A DNA stretch of 64,000 nucleotides. It comes from Marinobacter adhaerens HP15 (lineage in GTDB: Bacteria; Pseudomonadota; Gammaproteobacteria; Pseudomonadales; Oleiphilaceae). The position numbers were made by a program, and so were the translations under genes. Numbering within the stretch: the first letter of the stretch is position 1; each line of letters begins with the position of its first letter. The stretch lies in contig NC_017506.1 of assembly GCF_000166295.1 (NCBI RefSeq), positions 2,356,001 to 2,420,000 on the forward strand, written 5' to 3'. A model generated the notes under the pieces. It did no database searches, was not told where the DNA came from, and worked only from the letters and a program-made list of their open reading frames with translations. Positions 28,112 to 36,300 of this stretch are shown one piece after another.

Positions 28112-29014
28112 TCAAGTTCTCGGCTCAGGCTCTGCGGCGACTTCTTCCCACCCCTGATCAATCGCTTCCTGATTACCCTCGAAAAAGGCTTTCTGAACTC
28201 GGCTGTACGCCTTCTCTGCCTCCAGCAGGTAAATCAGGTAAAGGCGCACGTGCTCCCGGCGAGTCAACTGGCGTGCCAGGCCCCGGTTCTCCGACAGTCG
28301 CAACAGATGGCCAAAACGCGTGTTCTTCAGCGCAGGGTTAAAATCCGACATCCTGGCACATTGCCAGATAAGGCCATCAGAGCCCTCCAGGTGGGCAACG
28401 TGCTGCCTTGCCTCGCGGAGCATCCGCTGCCGGGTCATAAGCAGATCAAGATAGGAAGGTTTTGTTGTGTAGATTCGGCGCACCGCCGGAATCCCGAGCA
28501 GCAGGATGATCACAAACGCACCGAAGCCGCCGCCTGCAATCCAGGCTGGCACAAACCCGGTCAGCCCACTCAGAAAGATGGCTGCCGCAATCAAGGCACT
28601 GAATAACCAGAGGTCCCGGCCCCGACGCGCCTCGGCCATCGTATAGTTGTCCGGCCAACCGTTCATCGCCAGCAGCTCAAAGTCCATCAGCAGCACCCGG
28701 TCGCATTGACGAAGCATCAACCGGAGTTTGCGTTGCCGGGATTCCGCCAGAATCCTCTCGGGCTTGCTGCTACCAGCGTCCCGATGCTGATCATCGCCCG
28801 AGGCTTCTTCGGACCCGGTTGCGGTATCCGGCGCCTGATCAACGGGCAGCGTTTCCGCGCCTTTTGCGGCATCCGCACCTGCAGCCGGCGCAGAAGGCTG
28901 GCTTCCCGCCTCCAAGGGTGCGGGCACAGGATCGGCCGCCCGACCAGGGCGCAGCACGGGGGCCTGCGCCGGACTGTTTGCCCGGGTGGCGGCCTTACTC
29001 TGATTTTCAGCCAT
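28112..29014 (-). CDS. Hypothetical membrane protein with disordered N terminus
   Basis: I do not recognise this 300-residue protein. Residues 1-85 are Ala/Pro/Asp/Glu-rich and probably disordered. Residues 86-130 are basic and helical (ESRQRKLRLMLRQCDRVLL). Two transmembrane helices lie at about 133-152 and 155-175, and the remaining 125 residues are soluble, rich in Arg and Glu, with likely cytoplasmic helices. The gene lies upstream of psrA on the same strand, with its stop codon 14 nt from the PsrA operator. Codon use is like its neighbours. Confidence 0.65.
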   Translation of the reverse strand: MAENQSKAATRANSPAQAPVLRPGRAADPVPAPLEAGSQPSAPAAGADAAKGAETLPVDQAPDTATGSEEASGDDQHRDAGSSKPERILAESRQRKLRLMLRQCDRVLLMDFELLAMNGWPDNYTMAEARRGRDLWLFSALIAAAIFLSGLTGFVPAWIAGGGFGAFVIILLLGIPAVRRIYTTKPSYLDLLMTRQRMLREARQHVAHLEGSDGLIWQCARMSDFNPALKNTRFGHLLRLSENRGLARQLTRREHVRLYLIYLLEAEKAYSRVQKAFFEGNQEAIDQGWEEVAAEPEPRT

Positions 29015-29188
29015 GGCAGATTGTCCGCATTCAGGGGTTATGAAGGGTATCGACCATGATGCAGGATACTTGAATGTTTACCCCGGTATACCGACATCAG
29101 TCGGGCCTTGGCATCAGTCAGCCCGCTCGCTATCCTTGGCGCACCTGCCGGAAAGGCGCCCCATACCACATTGAATGAGGTCAGGCTT

Positions 29189-29809
29189 ATGTTCACAGGC
29201 ATTGTCCAGGGCATTGCAACCATCGAAGACGTCACTGCAGAGCCCGGGCTCAGCACTTTTGCCATTCGCCTCCCCGCAGAAAAGGCAGATGGCGTCTCCA
29301 TCGGCGCCTCGGTGGCAATCAACGGAACCTGCCTGACCGTCACACGCCAGGAAGACAGCGTGCTTTATTTCGATGCCATGCAGGAAACCCTGAGACTTAC
29401 CACGCTGGGGGAGCTGACTACCGGGGACCAGGTGAATTTCGAGCGCGCCGCCCGGATTGGGGATGAAATTGGTGGCCACCTGCTTTCTGGCCACATACAC
29501 ACGGCGGCCAGCATTGTCGAAATACGGCGCACGGAAAACAACGTCACGCTATGGTTTGAGGTGCCCGAGGAATGGGCCCGCTACATCTTCCCCAAAGGCT
29601 ACATCGCCATCAATGGCGCCAGCCTGACTATTGGCGAGGTACGGGGCAACCGGTTCAACATCCATCTGATCCCGGAGACGCTGCGGGCCACAACCTTTGG
29701 GTCCTGTGAACAGGGCCAGCGGGTGAATATTGAAATAGACAGCCAGACACAGACCATCGTGGATACCCTGGCCCGGCTCGGGTATGACCGCCCGGCGCCA
29801 ACATTGTAA
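29189..29809 (+). CDS. ribE: Riboflavin synthase, alpha subunit
   Basis: A 206-residue enzyme that dismutates two molecules of 6,7-dimethyl-8-ribityllumazine to riboflavin. The N terminus MFTGIVQGIATI is diagnostic and two lumazine-binding repeats are visible (residues about 1-96 and 97-195; the second starts SGHIHTAASIVEI). The ATG at 29189 gives the usual MFTG start; an upstream in-frame codon at 29108 is rejected. The gene stands alone; no other rib genes are adjacent. Confidence 0.94.
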   Translation: MFTGIVQGIATIEDVTAEPGLSTFAIRLPAEKADGVSIGASVAINGTCLTVTRQEDSVLYFDAMQETLRLTTLGELTTGDQVNFERAARIGDEIGGHLLSGHIHTAASIVEIRRTENNVTLWFEVPEEWARYIFPKGYIAINGASLTIGEVRGNRFNIHLIPETLRATTFGSCEQGQRVNIEIDSQTQTIVDTLARLGYDRPAPTL

Positions 29810-29822
29810 TCTGACAGGTTAT

Positions 29823-30980
29823 TCAGCGGTTGCCTGCCCGAAACACCACGAACTTGGGGCTGGCGTCCAGCTGCTGCACTGACGAAAAGTACCGGCGCAG
29901 GCTTCGGTGATAGCCAAGGTGTCGATTTCCTACCAGGAGCAGGCGACCGCCCGGCCTCAGGTGTTGCGACGCCTGCTCGAATAACCGAAGTGCGATGTGA
30001 TCACCGACCACACCACCCTCGTGGAACGGCGGGTTCAGCAGTATCAGATCAAAGGCTCCCAGATCGGACTCAATACCATCGCGATGGGAGAAAGCGGCTT
30101 TGGCATCCGGAAAGGCTTTTTCAACATTACGACGGGCACTGAGCACGGCCTGGCTTGAAACATCGCTGAAAACCAACTGCAGATCCCGTCGCTCCGACAG
30201 CGCCGCCAGGCCCAGTACGCCGTTACCGCAGGCCAGATCAAGCACCGAATCGCCAGCCCTGGCCGTCGACACCTCGTTGACCACATGTGGCAACATCAGG
30301 CGGGTGCCGATATCCAGCTTTTCCCGGGCAAACACCGCCGGCAATGCCTCTATGCCCACATCACCTTTTCGGTCGCCCAATCGGTAGCCTTTCCAGGTCG
30401 CTGACCAATCCGCCAGATTCGCAGCGCCCCTGGTACAACGAATCACCCGCGCTTTCTTTCGCGCCGGCAGCACCTGCTCTGTCCGTACAGCTTCGGCGAA
30501 CACATCAACGCTTCTTGCCGGTAGATGCTTGATCATGCCGCCTGCCAGCAACACGCCCGAATCCGTCATCACGCGATTGAGCCAGCGCAGCAACCAGGCC
30601 AGATAGTCGGCCTGGCGGGGTATTCTCAATACCACCAGGTCAAACGGGCCCTCGGGCGCATTAATCCAGCTGAAAACAGATTCAGGTGGCGTGACTTCCG
30701 GGTTCAAAGAAGCATTATGTGCCAGGGCAGCGGGCAACACAGCACTGTCGGCCACCACGGTCGGAGAGAGCGCTGCCAGCCCCAGTGAAAGAGCCCCGAA
30801 CTGATCATCCACCACCAGAACCCGGGGCTCACCCAGGGCTGCCGCCGCGCAAATGGCTTCCTCAAGCAGAAGCTCGTCCGCCGCATCCCATGCCCTCAGC
30901 GTCGGATCACCAGTGCCTGGCCGGGCAAGAATCAGTGAGCCTCCGGAGAAATCAAGTTGGGCGGTTGTCATTTCGGGCAT
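29823..30980 (-). CDS. rlmG: 23S rRNA (guanine(1835)-N(2))-methyltransferase
   Basis: A 385-residue two-domain RsmC/RlmG-type enzyme. The N-terminal domain is a degenerate Rossmann fold (VLVVDDQFGALSLGLAALS); the C-terminal catalytic domain has the SAM motif VLDLACGNGVLGLAAL near residue 240 and the N2-guanine signature LLNPPFHEGG. It methylates G1835 of 23S rRNA in the free large subunit. An alternative ATG lies three codons in. The paralogous rsmC lies upstream on the same strand. Confidence 0.88.
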   Translation of the reverse strand: MPEMTTAQLDFSGGSLILARPGTGDPTLRAWDAADELLLEEAICAAAALGEPRVLVVDDQFGALSLGLAALSPTVVADSAVLPAALAHNASLNPEVTPPESVFSWINAPEGPFDLVVLRIPRQADYLAWLLRWLNRVMTDSGVLLAGGMIKHLPARSVDVFAEAVRTEQVLPARKKARVIRCTRGAANLADWSATWKGYRLGDRKGDVGIEALPAVFAREKLDIGTRLMLPHVVNEVSTARAGDSVLDLACGNGVLGLAALSERRDLQLVFSDVSSQAVLSARRNVEKAFPDAKAAFSHRDGIESDLGAFDLILLNPPFHEGGVVGDHIALRLFEQASQHLRPGGRLLLVGNRHLGYHRSLRRYFSSVQQLDASPKFVVFRAGNR

Positions 30981-31109
30981 GCTGGAGGCCTTTTGTCACA
31001 AAAGCGCCATTCTAGGCTGTTTATTCTAGAAATTAACCCTAACGTGGAAGGTGTTCACGCTGAACATCCCTTTTCCGGTTGGCTCCGTTGTTCTGGACGC
31101 GAACCTCTT

Positions 31110-31133
31110 GCCCCTCACCCCAGGGGCTTTTTT
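31110..31133 (+). terminator. Rho-independent terminator on the plus strand
   Basis: GCCCCT, a 6-nt loop, AGGGGC and six T form a compact terminator read on the plus strand. Both neighbouring genes (rsmC and rlmG) lie on the minus strand, where the hairpin has no T tract, so the transcript it would end is not accounted for by an annotated gene. Confidence 0.5.
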
Positions 31134-31136
31134 CGT

Positions 31137-32183
31137 TCAGGAACGTCGAAAAGCGCGATAAACGGTAAAACGCTGATTCTCCCGCAATCGTTCAACCGGC
31201 CCGATACAGCGCTTCATCAATGGCTCGTAGGGCAGAAAACTGTTCGCCACCAGGCGCACCTCACCACCTGGCGCCAGATGGCGCACCACCTCCCGAAGAA
31301 AACGCTCAGTCATCGACAGGTCTGTTCTGACACCGGAGTGAAAGGGTGGATTACTGAGAATAACGGGCCATGAACCCTCAACGCCCGGAAGGCCGTCCGA
31401 AGCCATGATCCGCCCGGAAACGCCGTTGCGCTCATAGGTGGCCCGTGCACAGATAACGGCCTGGGACTGAACATCAATCCCGTCGATCGTTAGCCGGGGA
31501 AGGCCCTGCCGCTCTTGCCAGCGATGGAGCCAGGCACCGAGGACACCCGCACCACAGGCAAAATCCAGAACCGGGCCAGACCGCAGAGGCGCCCCGTCCA
31601 GCGTTTCCATAAGCAAGCGGGTACCGTCGTCCAGCTCACCAAGACTGAAAATACCCGGCAGTCCGGCAACATCCAGATGAACCGACTGGCAGTCAATCCC
31701 GGTCCAGGTCATCCACTCCCGGAGCGAGAATTCTGGAAGAGGCTCGATATTCTCAGCACACCAGACCTGGCAATGCCGGGCGCTATCGGTCTTGGTAGCC
31801 TGCGGCGCCACAGCCTTGAGTTGTTTCACGGCCCCGGCAATGCCTTCTTTCTTCTCACCTACCAGCACCAGTCGAGCGCGGGGTGCAGCCAGCCAGCGTG
31901 CCAGGGCAAGACGCAGGTCAAGCTCCGCCCGGGCCTTGGGAAGAAAAACCACGAGTGTGTCAAAGGTACCGGCAGCCAGAGCAGGATCGTCGTAGCCAAA
32001 ACAGATCTGCCAGCCGTCGCGCCCGCTGAGTGAGGCACACACACCGGCATGCTCACTCATTGCCATACCGCCAGCGGGCAAATCCGTCAGCAGCTCACCA
32101 GCGGATACGCCCAAAAGGGCCAGCCTCCCCTGCACAAGGTGGCGGTTTCGCAACAGGACTTCATGGGAATTGGGCAATGACAT
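31137..32183 (-). CDS. rsmC: 16S rRNA (guanine(1207)-N(2))-methyltransferase
   Basis: A 348-residue enzyme that methylates G1207 in the 30S subunit. The N-terminal pseudo-domain is followed by a catalytic domain with [15 protein letters not shown] and the signature [14 protein letters not shown], then [26 protein letters not shown] start it at the ATG at 32183 (MSLPNSHEV), since the longer frame begins at a TTG without a ribosome site. It shares fold and motif order with rlmG, 156 nt downstream. Confidence 0.88.
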   Translation of the reverse strand: MSLPNSHEVLLRNRHLVQGRLALLGVSAGELLTDLPAGGMAMSEHAGVCASLSGRDGWQICFGYDDPALAAGTFDTLVVFLPKARAELDLRLALARWLAAPRARLVLVGEKKEGIAGAVKQLKAVAPQATKTDSARHCQVWCAENIEPLPEFSLREWMTWTGIDCQSVHLDVAGLPGIFSLGELDDGTRLLMETLDGAPLRSGPVLDFACGAGVLGAWLHRWQERQGLPRLTIDGIDVQSQAVICARATYERNGVSGRIMASDGLPGVEGSWPVILSNPPFHSGVRTDLSMTERFLREVVRHLAPGGEVRLVANSFLPYEPLMKRCIGPVERLRENQRFTVYRAFRRS

Positions 32184-32307
32184 TGATGGGCTTATCCCGA
32201 GTGGGTAGTTCAAAGACGGGATATGCTAACCGGAATGAGCCCTCGCGTCTCCCTTGAAAGACGGAGACCGGAGGGCCTTCAGAGAGGAAATACCATCAAA
32301 TCTTCAA

Positions 32308-32481
32308 TCACTTGTAACGGGCAACCGTTCCAACCCTCAGGGCGTCCTCCGGTGACATACCCCAGTCCTCAGCCTGACCGGCATCAGACGATTTCCGCCC
32401 CCGACCCCGTGACTCCGCGCTGGCCGTGGCATCTTTCCTCTGGTTCAGAACTGTCAGGGCTTTTTGCATCAATTCTTTCAT
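32308..32481 (-). CDS. Small hypothetical protein (57 residues)
   Basis: A short ORF on the minus strand with a strong ribosome site, GAGGAG, 8 nt before its ATG. The product begins MKELMQKALTVLNQRK, continues with a basic Ser/Arg/Gly-rich middle, and ends with EDWGMSPEDALRVGTVARYK. I recognise no family. It occupies the centre of the 418-nt space between rsmC and the carbonic anhydrase gene; I see nothing else convincing in 32184-32307 or 32482-32601. A 120-residue frame on the opposite strand (32223-32585) looks like its shadow. Confidence 0.5.
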   Translation of the reverse strand: MKELMQKALTVLNQRKDATASAESRGRGRKSSDAGQAEDWGMSPEDALRVGTVARYK

Positions 32482-32601
32482 GGTCACACTCCTCGCTTAC
32501 TGCAGGATCTACTCTAGCAAAGCAGGAGGTGACCAACTGTGATGACGCCGAGGGTCAGGAAGTGACGCCCTTCACGAATTTTTGACGCAATTTTACATTC
32601 T

Positions 32602-33285
32602 TCACTGCACGATTTTCTGGCGCCCAGAGCGTACCGGCCTCTGAACCAGCTCATCGATGCTGTTCTGCCGTACCCGCTCACGATCTTCCTCGCAGGCTAC
32701 CGACAACCCCATATCCCGCAGAACCCCATCCGAGACATCGTAGACAAAGCCATGAACCGTGAGCGGCTGACCCCGCCGCCAGGCTTCCTGAACAATGCTG
32801 TTCTGGCAAACATGCCCCACCTGCTCAACCACGTTGAGTTCGCACAGACGGTCGACCCGATCCTGAACGCCCGGCAGGGCATCGAGTACTTGCTGATGCC
32901 GGTCACGGACATCCTGAACGTGTCGAAGCCAGTTGCTGATCAGTCCAAATCCTTCATTGAGCAATGCCGCCCTGACGCCGCCACAGCCATAGTGGCCAAC
33001 CACCAGGACATGTTTCACCTTCAATACTTCGATGGCGAACTGCAGTACCGACAGACAGTTAAAATCCGTGTGGACAACCACGTTGGCCACGTTCCGGTGA
33101 ACAAAAAGCTCCCCCGGCAGAAGATCGACGATCTGGTTGGCGGGCACGCGGCTGTCTGCGCAACCAATCCACAGGTATTCCGGTGCCTGCTGATTCGACA
33201 GGCGGGTAAAAAACTGCGGATCCTGGGCCTTGATACCGTCTGCCCAGGCCCGGTTTTTTTCCAGAAGATGGTCAAGCTGACCCAT
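32602..33285 (-). CDS. can: Beta-class carbonic anhydrase
   Basis: A 227-residue zinc enzyme that interconverts CO2 and bicarbonate. The metal site is CADSRVP (Cys and Asp) plus GHYGCGG (His and Cys); PEYLWIGCADSR and HRNVANVV are typical of the Can type. The start MGQLDHLLEKN at 33285 has GGAGTGG upstream and is preferred over an in-frame codon 57 nt earlier. It is 65 nt downstream of the glutamate dehydrogenase gene on the same strand. Confidence 0.94.
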   Translation of the reverse strand: MGQLDHLLEKNRAWADGIKAQDPQFFTRLSNQQAPEYLWIGCADSRVPANQIVDLLPGELFVHRNVANVVVHTDFNCLSVLQFAIEVLKVKHVLVVGHYGCGGVRAALLNEGFGLISNWLRHVQDVRDRHQQVLDALPGVQDRVDRLCELNVVEQVGHVCQNSIVQEAWRRGQPLTVHGFVYDVSDGVLRDMGLSVACEEDRERVRQNSIDELVQRPVRSGRQKIVQ

Positions 33286-33350
33286 TATCCCACTCCGTTT
33301 GATGATTCCCGTCCGGCGATTGAACGGGAATACGCATCCCAAAGCAATAC

Positions 33351-36300
33351 TCAGTTGGTCTGCACCTCCACCTCCGCATGAGGCTGATGCATGGTGCTCT
33401 GGGCCAGATCCAGCAACTCACGCAGCGCCACGGAGAACATGGCGTACTCCGGCTCCCGCACACCCTTGAGCTCGGAAAGCATGGATTTCCAGCGGTCGAT
33501 CATCTGCTGATGGCGGGACAGCCACGCCTCCACGCAGGCCGGCACGTCTTCCGGCTTGTCTGCCAGCTTCAAAACACCTGTGGTTAGCGCCCGCTGCTGC
33601 CAGTCGAGATCTTCCCGGAAACTTTCCCGGGCCAGGGCCTGCCAGTGTGAGCCGGGCTGCAGCGATGCAATGGCGCTCGCGAACCAGTTCAGATCCAGGC
33701 GGTCACCCAGCTCATAGTAGAGATTGGCCACCGTCTTCAGTGGCATGCCAGAGGCTTCGTGGGCCTCGATGATACCCAGAGACGAGTACAGGTGGCCGGT
33801 ACCCGAAACCACGGACGCCAGCTCTGATGGCAGCCCGGCATCCACCAGAGCTTGATGCCGTTTCTCCCAGGTGGTTTTCGCCTGATCACCAAGATACTCG
33901 GGCAGCCCCGCTGTAATCGCCCAGACGCTGTCGGCAAAGCGCTCCATGTGGTGCTGAATGCTCAGCTCCGCCCGACGGTTGCGTAACAGCCAGCGCACCG
34001 AACGGCGCATCAGGCGCATCAGGTCCTGCATCAGCTCCATCTGCAGCTGGGCTGAGACATGGAAATCCAGGGCTTCAATCCTGTCCCACCAGTTATCAAT
34101 GCGGAACACGTCACGGGCGATAATCCAGGCCAGAGCAATAGAGGCGGCATCGGCACCCGTAGACTGGTTCAAACGCTCCACAAAGGTAATCCCCATGTGG
34201 TTGACCATGTCATTGGCAATCTGTGTCGCGATGATTTCACGCCGCAGCTGATGCTCTCCCAGCTCCTTCGAGAATTTCTGGGTCAGATCCCTGGGAAACA
34301 CCTTGTACATTTCACCGGCCAGAAGGGGATCGTCAGGCAGGGTGCTGTCGATCAGGGTCTGCTTCAGGTCGCCCTTCACATAGGAAATGAGTACCGACAG
34401 TTCCGGCCGAGTCAGCCCTTTCTTGTCCAGCTTGCGCTCGGACAGGGTCTCGTCATCGGGCAGGAACTCCAGGGCACGATTGAGCTTGCCCTCGCTCTCA
34501 AAGGTATTCATCAGCCGGCGATACTCTTCCAGCCGGGTCGCTGCATCCTCGCTGGCAATACTGATGGCCTGGGTCTGACGGTAGTTGTTCTTGAGCACCA
34601 ACTCCGCGACGTCATCGGTCATCTCCTCAAGCATGATGTTGCGCTGCTTGTTAGTGAGATCACCCATGGCAACGGCCCGGTTGAGCAGGATCTTCATGTT
34701 GACCTCGTGGTCAGAACAATCCACACCGCCGGAGTTGTCGATAAAGTCCGTGTTCAGGCGTCCGCCCTTGAGCGCAAATTCAATGCGACCGAGCTGGGTA
34801 AGCCCAAGGTTGCCGCCCTCACCGACCACCTTGCAGCGAAGATCCGAACCGTTGATCCGCAGACCATCGTTGGCCTTGTCGCCCACATCACTGTGGGATT
34901 CGCTGGCGGCTTTCACATAGGTGCCAATGCCACCGACCCAGAGCAGATCGACCTGGGCTTTGAGGATGTGCGAGATCAGCATGTTTGGTGGCACCCGATC
35001 CGATTTGATACCCAGCAGTTTCTTCATTTCCGGGCTGACCGGGATAGATTTCGAATTCCGGCTGAAAACCCCGCCTCCCTTGGAAATCAGTTTGCTGTCG
35101 TAATCGGTCCAGGCGGATCGCGGAAGTCCGAACAGACGCATCCGTTCCTTGTAGCTCTTCTCCGGATCCGGTGAAGGGTCGACAAAGATATGCACGTGGT
35201 TGAAAGCAGCGACCAGCTTGGTCTTCTCTGAGCACAACATGCCATTGCCGAAGACATCACCACCCATGTCGCCAATGCCAATGGCGGTGAACTCATCCAG
35301 TCCGGGGTTGATGCCCATTTCCCGGAAATGCCGCTCTACAGAGACCCAGGCACCCCGGGCCGTGATGCCCATTTTCTTGTGGTCGTAACCATTGCTTCCG
35401 CCGGAGGCGAAGGCATCGCCCATCCAGAAACCGTATTCCGCGGCCAGACCATTGGCGATGTCCGAGAAGGTTGCCGTACCCTTGTCAGCCGCCACAACCA
35501 GGTAATGATCGTCGTCGTCATGACGGATCACCCGTTCCGGCGGCGCAATGCCGGCATCCACCAGATTGTCGGTGATATCCAGCAACCCCCGGATAAATGT
35601 CTTATAGGCTTCGATGCCCTCGGCCTGGAAAGCTTCCCTGTCCGACGGATCCGGCAGGCGCTTGGCCACAAAGCCACCTTTGGCGCCGACCGGCACGATA
35701 ACCGCATTCTTGACCTGCTGGGCCTTGACCAGCCCCAGAATCTCGGTGCGGTAATCCTCAAACCGGTCTGACCAGCGCAAGCCGCCGCGGGCGACCTTGC
35801 CACCCCGCAGGTGTACGCCTTCGACGCGCGGCGAGTACACGAAAATCTCGAACATCGGCATGGGCAATGGCATGTCCGGAATCCGGGATGGATCAAACTT
35901 CACGCTGATGTAGGGCTTGGGACCACCGGACTCGCCATGCTGGTAGTAGTTGGTACGCAGGGTCGCCTGGATCAATTCCAGGTAGAGCCGAAGCACCCGG
36001 TCCTCACTGAGGTTCTCCACATTTTCGAGGCCGGCATTGAATTCGATTTCCAGTTTCTGCTGGGCCGCCTGGCTCTTCCCGGGGCTCTGGTAACGCTCCG
36101 GATTGAAACGTATTTCGAAAAATTCCAGCAGCAGGCGGGTCAGTTCAACGTGGTTCACCAGCGTGTTGGAGATAAAGGTCTGACTGTTGGAAAAGCGTAT
36201 CTGGCGCATATACCGGGCGTAGGTCCGCAACAGCGCGATTTCCCGCCAGCTCATGTAGGAAGAGAGCAGCATCCGGTTGAAGGCGTCGTTTTCCGCTTCT

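Noticed and set aside
32223..32585. 120-residue plus-strand ORF in the rsmC-can gap
   Set aside because: No good ribosome site and low-complexity Ser/Pro composition; the shorter minus-strand frame at 32308-32481 has a much better start signal.
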